Source: Propionibacterium sp.
GTDB lineage: Bacteria > Actinomycetota > Actinomycetes > Propionibacteriales > Propionibacteriaceae
NCBI GenBank assembly: GCA_022837595.1
Contig: JALHFX010000008.1
Location: 1 to 27,594 of the forward strand
Reading direction: 5' to 3'
DNA: 27,594 nt
Part shown: piece after piece, positions 7,692 through 15,357 of the stretch
Numbering within the stretch: the first letter of the stretch is position 1
How the letters are laid out: each line of letters starts with the position of its first letter
Notes under the pieces: model-generated
Seen by the model: the letters and a program-made list of their open reading frames with translations, nothing else
The model's database searches: none
Told to the model about the DNA's origin: nothing
Made by a program: the position numbers and the translations under genes

Positions 7692-8729
7692 TCAGCCTCG
7701 ATTCGCGGCGACGACCTCGGCCACCTGGATGGCGTTCAGCGCTGCCCCCTTGCGTAGGTTGTCGCAGGCGATGAACATAGCCAAGCCGCGCCCATCGGGC
7801 ACCGACTGGTCGACACGTATACGACCGACCAGGCTCGAATCGATCCCTGCGGCATCGCGGGGTGTCGGGATCTCCACCAGCTTGACACCAGGAGCATCCG
7901 CGAGTAGCTGCTTGGCCTCGTCCGGGCTGATCGGACGGTGGAAAGTCGCATTGACCGCCAGGGAGTGCGCGGTGAATACCGGGACGCGAACACATGTACC
8001 GCTAACCAGAAGATCGGGCAGGTGCATGATCTTGCGCGACTCGTTTCGCAGCTTCTGTTCCTCATCGGTCTCCAGCCAGCCGTCGTCGACCAGCGAACCG
8101 GCATAAGGCACCACGTTGAAAGCAATCGGGGCAACGTAGGGGCCCAGGTCGTCAGGGGTGGCGATCGCATGGCCGTCGTAGGTGAGCTGAGCAAAGTCCT
8201 GGGTAACCGCTGCCTCGGACTGGTCACGCAAGGCCCGAACGCCGGCCAAGCCCGAACCTGAGGTTGCTTGGTAGGTGGCCACGACCAAGCGCTCGAGTCC
8301 GGCAGCGTCACTGAGGGGTTTCAGTACCGGCATCGCGGCCATCGTGGTGCAGTTCGGGTTCGCGATGATGCCTTTGGGCGGATTGATCGCGTCTTCGGGG
8401 TTCACCTCAGACACCACAAGTGGCACATCGGGATCGCTACGCCAGCATGAAGAATTGTCGACCACGATCGCACCTGCGGCGGCCACCTTGGGCGCAAAGG
8501 CCTGCGAGGCAGTCTTGCCCGCAGAGAAGATCGCAATATCGAGGCCATCCACCGAGGCCGTGGCCATATCTTCGACCACGATCTGCTCGCCACGCCACTC
8601 GAGCTTCTTGCCTGCTGAGCGCGCCGATGCGAAATACCGCATCGAATCAACGGGAAAATCACGCTCTTCGAGCAATGCACGCATGACATTGCCGACCTGA
8701 CCGGTAGCACCAAAAACACCAACTCGCAT
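7692..8729 (-). CDS. asd: Aspartate-semialdehyde dehydrogenase
   Basis: Converts aspartyl phosphate to aspartate semialdehyde with NADPH, the branch point to lysine/diaminopimelate, threonine and methionine. The 345-aa protein has the N-terminal nucleotide-binding motif VGVFGATGQVG, the active-site Cys in IIANPNCTTMA (about residue 127), QATSGSGLAGV and the later catalytic His in FTAHSLAVN. An in-frame ATG exists 57 bases upstream, but family alignment begins at MRVGVFGA and a TAAGCT hexamer stands 7 bases before this ATG, so 8729 is the chosen start. proC follows after one base. No aspartokinase gene is adjacent in the window. Confidence 0.95.
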   Translation of the reverse strand: MRVGVFGATGQVGNVMRALLEERDFPVDSMRYFASARSAGKKLEWRGEQIVVEDMATASVDGLDIAIFSAGKTASQAFAPKVAAAGAIVVDNSSCWRSDPDVPLVVSEVNPEDAINPPKGIIANPNCTTMAAMPVLKPLSDAAGLERLVVATYQATSGSGLAGVRALRDQSEAAVTQDFAQLTYDGHAIATPDDLGPYVAPIAFNVVPYAGSLVDDGWLETDEEQKLRNESRKIMHLPDLLVSGTCVRVPVFTAHSLAVNATFHRPISPDEAKQLLADAPGVKLVEIPTPRDAAGIDSSLVGRIRVDQSVPDGRGLAMFIACDNLRKGAALNAIQVAEVVAANRG

Positions 8730-8736
8730 GATTGCC

Positions 8737-8742
8737 AGCTTA
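8737..8742 (-). promoter_or_regulatory. -10 hexamer of asd (leaderless)
   Basis: TAAGCT on the minus strand is seven bases before the asd ATG, with no ribosome site between. This supports the ATG at 8729 over the longer reading. Confidence 0.55.
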
Positions 8743-8854
8743 TCGTCCGTCGGTGACAAATCGGTTGGCTGCCCACCGCTGCGCATGCTCGAAGACCGTC
8801 AAGGGGCCGGCACGACACCGGATCGGATGGACAATGTCGATCTCGGAGTAGGGT

Positions 8855-9628
8855 TCAAAGCCAGCCCACCACGTCGGCAAGCAACGAGTAGCCGACGAAG
8901 GCGACGATGTCGATGACCGTATGGGCGACGATCAACGGCCACAGCCGCCTCGTGCGCTGATAGATCCAGCCCAGAAGCAGACCAAAAACCATATTGCTGA
9001 GAAACCCACCGAAGCCCTGGTACAGGTGATAACTGCCACGGATGACTGCGCTGACCCCGATGGCGACGGCCGAATTCCAGCCGGATTGCCTCCATCGCGT
9101 GGTCAAATAGCCGATCATGATCACTTCTTCGAGGAAACCGTTCTGAAATGCGGCCAGGCAATACATCGGAATCGTCCACCAGGTTGCACTCAGATCGGCC
9201 ATCACGATAGTCGTGTTAATCCCGATATGGCGTGCGAACAGGTAGAAGCCGAGCGCTGGACCGAGAATGAATAGCGCGATCGCTAATCCCCAAGCGATGT
9301 CGCGCCATGGTCGACGTCCATCCAGGCCAATCGCCGTCCAGACATTCGTGCCCGGCGGCCAAACCCGCCAGAGCAGATAAATCGCCAGAAAGGCCATGCA
9401 GAAGGGCAGCAGATTGTCGGCGAATTGGTAGGCCAAATCGAGCCACGGCCGGTCGGGTGTCACCGATGAGTTCATCGTCGATGTCTGCTGTGACAAGGGC
9501 ACTTCATAGGTCAGCCGGTTGATGATGTTCAGGATCGAATAGATCCCGGACTTTCCCAGCGAAACACCCAGCACGATGACGGTCTCGAGCACCAGGTGCG
9601 GACGCGCCCGTACGGCAGTAGCTGCCAC
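8855..9628 (-). CDS. CPBP family intramembrane metalloprotease
   Basis: Membrane protein of 257 aa with about six hydrophobic segments and the CPBP (Abi) motifs: motif 1 EEVIMIGYL (Glu 167-168), motif 2 SYHLYQG (His about 201) and motif 3 HTVID (His about 236). The family cleaves substrates within the membrane; some members act in prenyl-protein processing, immunity or bacteriocin self-protection. The Arg often found in motif 1 (EExxxR) is Ile here. The GTG start at 9628 is one base after the proline dehydrogenase stop (TGA-G-GTG). A longer reading exists only by overlapping that gene and has no conserved residues. Substrate unknown. Confidence 0.85.
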   Translation of the reverse strand: MAATAVRARPHLVLETVIVLGVSLGKSGIYSILNIINRLTYEVPLSQQTSTMNSSVTPDRPWLDLAYQFADNLLPFCMAFLAIYLLWRVWPPGTNVWTAIGLDGRRPWRDIAWGLAIALFILGPALGFYLFARHIGINTTIVMADLSATWWTIPMYCLAAFQNGFLEEVIMIGYLTTRWRQSGWNSAVAIGVSAVIRGSYHLYQGFGGFLSNMVFGLLLGWIYQRTRRLWPLIVAHTVIDIVAFVGYSLLADVVGWL

Positions 9629-9629
9629 C

Positions 9630-10501
9630 TCAGCGTTTCCCGAATAGGGAGCGCGCAAATAGGGCGGCGTTGGCCGGGCGTTCCGCCAATTGCTGCGTGT
9701 AGTAGTCGTACCAGCCCGGCCCGAACGGCACCAACACCCGTGAATGATGGCCAACGTCAGCCAGTCTGCGCTGCTCCATCGGACGGATGCCGTGCATCAT
9801 CTGAAACTCGTAGCTGTCGGCTGGTCGACCGGTACGTCGGATCAGTTCTTCGGCGATGGTGATCATCCGTGGATCGTGACTGGCGACGAGCACAACCGCC
9901 TGGCTGTTCATCAGCACCCGAAGGTCCCGGACGAAGGCCAGGTCGATCTCATGCCTGGCACGGAAGGCGACTTCCTTCGGCTCGCGGAAGACTCCTTTGC
10001 ACAGCCGAATCCGTGGGTGATCCCGACCGACGGGATGTCGTCGTGAAGCCGGGCCCACGTCTGCAGCGTCTGATCAACCTGTTCATGCCCAGGCATGTCG
10101 ATGGTGATCAGCATCCCAGCGTTACTCGCCGCACGACAGATCTTGCGGGCAGCCTGTAACGCAAATCCGCGTCCGGCCGTACCGAGCTTCTGACCAATCC
10201 GGCTCAACCGCAGGGACAACTCTGATGACGATGCGAGCCCGTCGTCGCTGAGCCGTTGCACGATGTCAAGGTAGACCTTCGCATTTTCAGCCGCCTCATC
10301 CAAGATCTGCACGTGGTCGCCGAGATAGCCGACGCTGACCAATAGTCCCTTGTCGACGAGCGACTTCAGCACCGGCACCACCGCGTCAAGGTCTTGACCC
10401 GCGACGTAGCGAGATACCAGGTCACGCGCCGCCGACGTGGCCAAGGCGGCCTCACGGACGGCCTCTTGCTGCGCCCAACGGGTGATCAGATCATTCATCA
10501 T
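9630..10501 (-). pseudogene. Proline dehydrogenase, broken by an out-of-frame internal deletion
   Basis: FAD enzyme of the PutA/PruB type that oxidises proline to pyrroline-5-carboxylate. The N-terminal part (10501 to about 10025) matches the family (VGYLGDHV, ELSLRLSRIGQKLG, ITIDMPGHEQVDQTL, DDIPSVG) and then runs into an unrelated tail that stops at 9911. The C-terminal part resumes in another frame at about 10013 (RIRLCKGVFREP, VASHDPRM, YEFQMMHGIRP, VPFGPGWYDYY, AERPANAALF) to the stop at 9630. Between PSVG and RIRLCKG the family has roughly 20 residues, including the beta-strand with the QAYL-type motif near FAD; these are missing. This is therefore not a single-base error but a deletion plus frame change. 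The ATG overlaps the TAA of the upstream isomerase gene (TAATG). Confidence 0.85.
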
Positions 10502-11364
10502 TACCCTTCACTCCCGGTCGCCGAAGTAATCGCGGCGATGCGCTGTCTGGTTTCTGACAGACAAGCTGCGAGCAGTTCTGCTCGTTGGTCGGCGTCGCCT
10601 GACTTTCGGGTGTTGACTTCATGGATGATATGCCCCGAGTAGCCGCGAGCCACCAGCGTTTCGACGACCTCCCATGCCCGCTGGTTGCCCTCACCCGGCA
10701 TCAGGTGCTCGTCCAGTATTGAGCCACTTCCATCGGTGAGATGTAGATGACGCAGTCGGGGGCCCCAATCGTCTACATAGTTCAAGGAACGCGCGCCGGC
10801 AATCGCCGCATGCGAGAGATCGAGTGTCAGCCAGTCGTAAGGTTCATCGGTTGGATCCCAATCCGGCGCATAGGCCGGGGCCGAAACCCCCGGAGCCCGC
10901 CAAGGGTACATATTCTCGACGGCGATGATGACGCCGTATTCTGCGCTCAGCTCCCGGATGGTCCGACTGAATGCACGAGCGTAGGCACGCTGCCAGGCGA
11001 ACGGTGGATGAACGACGACCAAGTTGCTTCCGAACAGCCGGGCCGCCTCACACGAACGACGCAGCTTCTCGCCGGGGTCAAGGCCCCAGATCCGCGGCGT
11101 GAACATCAGGCAGGGCGCGTGCACACTCAGCACCGGCATTTGATACTCATCTTGATGCTGACGAACCCGGTCGACATCGGTGCTGACCGCATCAGTGCCG
11201 ACCATCAGCTCAATCCCGTCATAGCCGAGCTGGGCGGCCAAAGCGAAGGCGCTGATTGTGGAATCGGGGAAAACCGACGAGGTACTCAACCCAACTGTGG
11301 GCGCACCGACATCGTCGTCCGGCAGCGATCGCCGAGCCCGTTCCGAAAAGTGAGCAAACTGCAC
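10501..11364 (-). CDS. TIM-barrel sugar phosphate isomerase/epimerase-like protein
   Basis: Cytoplasmic 287-aa protein of the xylose-isomerase-like TIM-barrel superfamily (AP endonuclease 2 fold). Putative metal ligands and neighbours are visible: VHPPF (His 119), VENMYP (Glu 150), LDLSHA (Asp 182, His 185), HLHLTDG (His 208) and HEVNTRK (Glu 249). Mycobacteria carry a similar uncharacterised gene close to proC, so the location is conserved, but the substrate is unknown. Start GTG at 11364; TACGGT is placed six bases before it, giving a leaderless start. Its stop shares one base with the proline dehydrogenase ATG (TAATG), so it heads a three-gene coupled operon. Confidence 0.82.
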   Translation of the reverse strand: MQFAHFSERARRSLPDDDVGAPTVGLSTSSVFPDSTISAFALAAQLGYDGIELMVGTDAVSTDVDRVRQHQDEYQMPVLSVHAPCLMFTPRIWGLDPGEKLRRSCEAARLFGSNLVVVHPPFAWQRAYARAFSRTIRELSAEYGVIIAVENMYPWRAPGVSAPAYAPDWDPTDEPYDWLTLDLSHAAIAGARSLNYVDDWGPRLRHLHLTDGSGSILDEHLMPGEGNQRAWEVVETLVARGYSGHIIHEVNTRKSGDADQRAELLAACLSETRQRIAAITSATGSEG

Positions 11365-11370
11365 GAAACA

Positions 11371-11376
11371 ACCGTA
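11371..11376 (-). promoter_or_regulatory. -10 hexamer of the isomerase-like gene (leaderless)
   Basis: TACGGT is six bases before the GTG start at 11364. No Shine-Dalgarno sequence is visible. It faces away from the VOC gene in the 89-base divergent region. Confidence 0.55.
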
Positions 11377-11453
11377 CTTGGCGATGCTATGAGGCTGTTC
11401 AGCGCGCTGATCCCGGATTCGCTAACGCATCGCTGAGTTGTCACAATGGCCTT

Positions 11454-12092
11454 ATGCATATCGACCATCTTGCCTTTGTAGCCGGCCCCCAAGGACTTCA
11501 GGCCACCGTGGATGAGTTGAGCGAGATCTTGGGGCGCGAGTTCAAGGACGGGGGATTTCATCCTCGGTTCGGTACCCGCAACAATATTTTGCCGCTGACC
11601 GATGGCCGTTATCTCGAAGTCGTGGAAGTACTCGATCATCCGGCGGCCGAGAAAGCTGTCTACGGACAAGTAGTACGCACCCGACAAGAGCAAGGCGGAG
11701 GTTGGCTGAGCTGGGTCATCGCAGTGGATGACCTGACTCCTTTCGAACAGCGACTGAATCGAGCATCCGTGCCCGGATCACGCCAGTTCCCCGATGGGCG
11801 CCGCCTCGAGTGGCATCAGATCGGCGTGAGGGGACTGATGACAGATCCGCAACTGCCGTACTTCTTGAAGTGGGAGTCTGATCCATCAGTGCTGCCATCG
11901 GCACTACACGGCGATGTCCGATTGGACACCATCGAGATCGCTGGTTCCCGCGCAAGGGTGGAAGACTGGATCGGTGCTCCGATTAGTGAACTGCTGGACG
12001 ATATCAAGATCGACTTCACCAGTCTGCATGGGTCCCCAGGGATCGCCTCGGTCACATTCGAGGTCCCGGGGCGCGGCATGGTGCGCATCTGA
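11454..12092 (+). CDS. VOC family protein (glyoxalase-like domain)
   Basis: A 212-aa protein with an N-terminal vicinal-oxygen-chelate half (MHIDHLAFVAG, the histidine is the usual first metal ligand; FGTRNNILPL and GRYLEVVEV follow) and a degenerate second half. It resembles the broad actinobacterial glyoxalase-like family for which no reaction is assigned. The ATG at 11454 is chosen because the conserved domain begins directly there; the open frame upstream has no family resemblance. CACAAT six bases before the ATG may be a weak -10 of a leaderless promoter. The LacI-type regulator begins 17 bases downstream, so both are likely co-transcribed. Confidence 0.8.
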   Translation: MHIDHLAFVAGPQGLQATVDELSEILGREFKDGGFHPRFGTRNNILPLTDGRYLEVVEVLDHPAAEKAVYGQVVRTRQEQGGGWLSWVIAVDDLTPFEQRLNRASVPGSRQFPDGRRLEWHQIGVRGLMTDPQLPYFLKWESDPSVLPSALHGDVRLDTIEIAGSRARVEDWIGAPISELLDDIKIDFTSLHGSPGIASVTFEVPGRGMVRI

Positions 12093-12109
12093 GCCGAGGA
12101 GGTCGGGCT

Positions 12110-13117
12110 GTGTCTGACGTGCATCAGGCGCCCAGCCAGGTGGATGTGGCCAAACTGGCCGGCGTCTCCCCGACGACGGTCTCACGAGTACTGAACAATC
12201 GTGGGTATCTCAGCCAACACACCAAGGACCGGGTGGCGCAAGCGATCGAGGAACTCAACTATCGTCCGAACGAGGTTGCCCGGGCACTACTCGGCCAGCG
12301 GACGAAGATGATCGGGGTCATCATGCCGACGGTGGCGCTGCCGTTCTTCGGTGAGGTCGTGGTCGGTTTGGAACACGCTCTCGAGCGGCGCGGATACCGG
12401 CTGATCCTGTGCAACAGCTTAGGCCGGGCCGAGCAGGAGCGGGAGTACCTCGAACTGCTGATGAGCAACCGGGTTGACGGGATCATTTCCGGCGCTCACA
12501 ACGATGCGATCCCCGAATACGCCGAAATCACTCTTCCCGTGGTGACCATCGATAGGGAGCTGTCACCCCATATTCCGAACGTGCGCTGCGATAACGAGTC
12601 CGGCGGCCGACTGGCCACCGAACTGCTATTGCGCCGTGGTTGTCGCCGCCCTGCCCTGTTGACCTCAACCTCTGGACCCCGGAATCTGCGAGAGGTCGGC
12701 TATCGCTCGGTGCTCGCCAAAGCCGGGATCGAACCGACGATCGGGACCGTGAATTTTCATACCCCCGAGCCCCTCCGAAGTCAGCAGATCGGCCGTTGGC
12801 TCGAAAAATGGCTGCCGTCGGTCGACGGTATCTTCGCCACCGACGACCTGATGGCCGGAACAGTACTCGGCTGGGCCGCGCGTGCGCGGATCGCTGTACC
12901 CGATCAGCTGCGAGTAGTCGGTTTTGATGGCACCGATGCCGTCCGACGGGCACTGCCTATGTTGACCACCATACGTCAGCCCATCCCACTCATCTGTAGA
13001 AGCGCCGTCGATCTGCTGCTCGACCGGATCGATGGCAAGACCCAGGCGCCTGTGGACCGCCGTCCGGTCAAACCACTCGAGTTTCCCGTCACGTTGATCG
13101 AAGCCGAGACCACCTGA
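12110..13117 (+). CDS. scrR: LacI-family repressor, probable sucrose regulator
   Basis: DNA-binding regulator of 335 aa. The N-terminal helix-turn-helix (VDVAKLAGVSPTTVSRVLNN, residues about 11-30) is followed by the hinge region YRPNEVARAL and a periplasmic-binding-protein-like effector domain (IGVIMPTVALPFF, DGIISGAH, VVTIDRE, VRCDNESGG, DGIFATDDLMA, VVGFDGTD, LTTIRQP). The GTG start has GAGGAGG about eight bases upstream. It converges on the sucrose PTS gene, and two LacI-type palindromes with TCGATTGA centres stand before scrA and scrB; regulation of both by this protein is inferred from position. The effector could be sucrose 6-phosphate or fructose, not visible here. Confidence 0.88.
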   Translation: MSDVHQAPSQVDVAKLAGVSPTTVSRVLNNRGYLSQHTKDRVAQAIEELNYRPNEVARALLGQRTKMIGVIMPTVALPFFGEVVVGLEHALERRGYRLILCNSLGRAEQEREYLELLMSNRVDGIISGAHNDAIPEYAEITLPVVTIDRELSPHIPNVRCDNESGGRLATELLLRRGCRRPALLTSTSGPRNLREVGYRSVLAKAGIEPTIGTVNFHTPEPLRSQQIGRWLEKWLPSVDGIFATDDLMAGTVLGWAARARIAVPDQLRVVGFDGTDAVRRALPMLTTIRQPIPLICRSAVDLLLDRIDGKTQAPVDRRPVKPLEFPVTLIEAETT

Positions 13118-13183
13118 GGTAGCACCGTCAGCCGCGGCACCGATCACCTTTTGCGCGCCCGCATCTACTGCAGGCAATAACTG

Positions 13184-13226
13184 CGCGGCGGACGCCCAGT
13201 TTCTTCCGAAACGAGCGTCCGCCGCG
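13184..13226. terminator. Bidirectional hairpin between scrR and scrA
   Basis: CGCGGCGGACGC and GCGTCCGCCGCG form a perfect 12-bp stem; inside it, GTTTC-TTCC-GAAAC makes a second stem. It sits between two convergent genes (67 bases after scrR, 11 bases after scrA). Neither side has a T-run, so it would be a non-canonical terminator serving both strands. Confidence 0.65.
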
Positions 13227-13236
13227 TGTGAGGAAA

Positions 13237-15237
13237 TCACGTCAGCGCAGGATCCTTCTGCGTTATCTCGAGCATCTCGGCACCGGGCTCGATAGGGCCG
13301 GGCGGCGAGACGGGATCAACCTTCGCGTAATTCGCGGCATTTGTGACCACGATCGGAGTCGTGAGATCGAAACCAGCAGCCGTAATCGCATCCCAGTCGG
13401 GCACGACCAGCACTTCCCCGCGGTAGACACGCTGCCCCTTGACGACCTTCGACGAGAAGTGTTTCCCCTTGAGCTCCACGGTGTCCATCCCGATGTGAAT
13501 CAACAATTCGACACCGCTGTCGGCGCGCAGTCCGACCGCATGCCCGGTCGGGAAGGCGACGATCACTTCGCCATCGACCGGCGAGACAACCGAACCGCCA
13601 TCGGGAATGATCGCCGCGCCGGGGCCAAGAAGGCCGCGGGCGAAGGTCGGGTCCTTCACATCGGCAAGGTTGATCAGCTCCCCGCGCACCGGCGCGGTCA
13701 CAACGAAGTCGGTTGATTCGAAGTTGCCGGCAAGTGGAACTTGCTGCAAGACCGCGGCCTGTTCTTCTCGCTCCCGTTCATCCTCGCGTTCACCTTCTTC
13801 TTCCTCTACGGTCTCGTCGACCCGGGTGCCGAGGACGGCTTCTTTACCGCGCGTACGAGCGTAGATGAAGGTGACGGTGAAGGAGATTGCAATGGTAACG
13901 AACAATGAGACCATGAACATCGGGATGTCGGTGGCCTTGATCGACACGAAACCGAGCAGCCCGGCCGCACCCAGCGCGATCGCCTGGACATTGAAAATGC
14001 TAACCAACGCACCGCCCACCGCGGCCGAACCAATGGCGATGAAGAACGGCCAGCGTAGCCGCAGGTTCACGCCGAAGATCGCGGGCTCGGTGATCCCCAC
14101 CAGCGCCGAAGCCGCCGAAGCGCCAGCCAGACCTTTGAGCTTGCCGGGGCCCGCAACCAAGAATATAGCCAAGGTGGCAGCGCCCTGAGCGACATTGGCC
14201 ATCGATGCGATCGGGAAAACGAATGACCCGCCTTGCCCGATCAGTGATAGTTCGACTGCCGGGAAGCTTTGATGCAGGCCGGTCACCACGACCGGAGAAT
14301 AGACCAGGCCGAACAGCAGACCGCCGAGGAATCCGGTGGAGTCGTAGAGCCACTGCAAGCCATAGGTGATGCCATCGCCGAGGCTGCGCGTCAGCGGGCC
14401 CACGAAGACGAAGGCCAAGAAACCGGTCACGATCATCGTCACCAGCGGGGTCACCAGGAAGTCGACAGTCCCGCCGAGACGTCGATGCAACCACTTCTCG
14501 ATGGTGGCGAGCAAGAAGCTGACGGCCAGCGTCGGGATCACTTGGCCCTGATAGCCGGCTTGGGCGACCGATAGGCCGAACAGATCCCAGTAAGTCATGG
14601 TGCCATCGGCCACCGCCTGGGCGACCACCCAGCCGTTCACCAGGGCAGGCATCACCATAGCTGCGCCCATGGCGGCACCCAGATAGGGATTGCCGCCGAA
14701 ACGCTTGGTCGCAGAGAAGCCGATCAGCACCGGCAAGAACGTGAATGGCGCGCTGGCAAACAGGTTGATCATGGCGGTCATGTCTGCGATACTCGGCGCC
14801 ATCTCGACCAGGGATCTCGGCCCGAACAACCCCGGTGCGGTGAGCACATTGTTGAGAGCCATCATCAGGCCGCCGGCGATCAGTGCCGGAAGAATCGGCA
14901 CGAAGACATCGGCAAGCACCTTGATCAGGCGCACGACCGGGTTGGCCTTCTTGCCGCCTTCCTGCTTGGCTTCGTCCTTGCTCACTTCGCGGACGCCGGA
15001 TGCCACCAGCTTCTGGTAGACGATATCGACGTCGCCGGGGCCGACGATTACCTGGAACATTCCGCCGGCAGAGAACGTGCCTTTGATATCGGGGTCTTCA
15101 TCCAGCGTCGCTTCATCGACGATTTGCTCGTCGTTCAGCACAAGTCGCAATCGGGTGGCGCAATGCGCCGCCGCTGAAATGTTGTCGGCGCCGCCGACCG
15201 CTTGGAGCACGGTCTGGGCGACTCTAGCGTGGTCCAT
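13237..15237 (-). CDS. scrA: Sucrose PTS transporter, fused EIIBCA
   Basis: Membrane phosphotransferase of 666 aa that imports and phosphorylates a beta-glucoside-type sugar, here probably sucrose to sucrose 6-phosphate. EIIB is first (phosphocysteine in AHCATRLRL, Cys 26), then EIIC with about ten membrane segments (PNPVV..., VTGLHQSFPAVE, GITEPAIFGVN), then EIIA (His 566 in TGHAVGL, and phospho-His 581 in LLIHIGMDTV). Carrying its own EIIA, it needs only EI and HPr. A very charged linker (residues about 471-493, mostly Glu, Arg and Asp) joins EIIC to EIIA. AGGAGG ten bases before the ATG is the strongest ribosome site in the window. Sucrose is inferred from the adjacent GH32 hydrolase. Confidence 0.93.
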   Translation of the reverse strand: MDHARVAQTVLQAVGGADNISAAAHCATRLRLVLNDEQIVDEATLDEDPDIKGTFSAGGMFQVIVGPGDVDIVYQKLVASGVREVSKDEAKQEGGKKANPVVRLIKVLADVFVPILPALIAGGLMMALNNVLTAPGLFGPRSLVEMAPSIADMTAMINLFASAPFTFLPVLIGFSATKRFGGNPYLGAAMGAAMVMPALVNGWVVAQAVADGTMTYWDLFGLSVAQAGYQGQVIPTLAVSFLLATIEKWLHRRLGGTVDFLVTPLVTMIVTGFLAFVFVGPLTRSLGDGITYGLQWLYDSTGFLGGLLFGLVYSPVVVTGLHQSFPAVELSLIGQGGSFVFPIASMANVAQGAATLAIFLVAGPGKLKGLAGASAASALVGITEPAIFGVNLRLRWPFFIAIGSAAVGGALVSIFNVQAIALGAAGLLGFVSIKATDIPMFMVSLFVTIAISFTVTFIYARTRGKEAVLGTRVDETVEEEEGEREDEREREEQAAVLQQVPLAGNFESTDFVVTAPVRGELINLADVKDPTFARGLLGPGAAIIPDGGSVVSPVDGEVIVAFPTGHAVGLRADSGVELLIHIGMDTVELKGKHFSSKVVKGQRVYRGEVLVVPDWDAITAAGFDLTTPIVVTNAANYAKVDPVSPPGPIEPGAEMLEITQKDPALT

Positions 15238-15296
15238 GAATAGTGTTCCTCCTCGAACGGTTCATCGATCCGGGCTTTTTTTGTAAACTGATCGAA

Positions 15297-15326
15297 ACAA
15301 GTATGTCAATCGATTGACATACTTGT
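15297..15326. promoter_or_regulatory. Perfect 30-bp palindromic operator at the scrA promoter
   Basis: The left arm ACAAGTATGTCAATC is exactly complementary to the right arm GATTGACATACTTGT. The core TGTCAATCGATTGACA has the central CG and symmetry of LacI-family operators. A further TGTCAAT half-site overlaps the right edge, giving three half-sites in a row. It covers the spacer and -10 of the scrA promoter, consistent with steric repression. Confidence 0.85.
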
Positions 15327-15329
15327 CAA
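15300..15329 (-). promoter_or_regulatory. Promoter of scrA
   Basis: On the minus strand TTGACA (15329-15324) and CATACT (15305-15300) are 18 bases apart. The first is a perfect -35 and the second matches -10 consensus at four of six places. Transcription would start near 15293, leaving a leader of about 55 bases with AGGAGG at 15248-15253. Confidence 0.6.
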
Positions 15330-15357
15330 TGCTAGATATCGAATGCTTCCGCCGCTG

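Noticed and set aside
9911..10058. Programmed frameshift in proline dehydrogenase
   Set aside because: No slippery heptamer is seen at the junction, and about 20 family residues are missing, which a ribosomal shift cannot explain.
10747..11436. Plus-strand open frame of 229 codons
   Set aside because: It is antisense to the isomerase-like gene, whose metal-ligand motifs are clear, and it crosses into the VOC promoter region.
11256..11453. N-terminal extension of the VOC protein
   Set aside because: The extra 66 residues are antisense to the isomerase-like gene start and lack family resemblance; the domain begins at MHIDHL.
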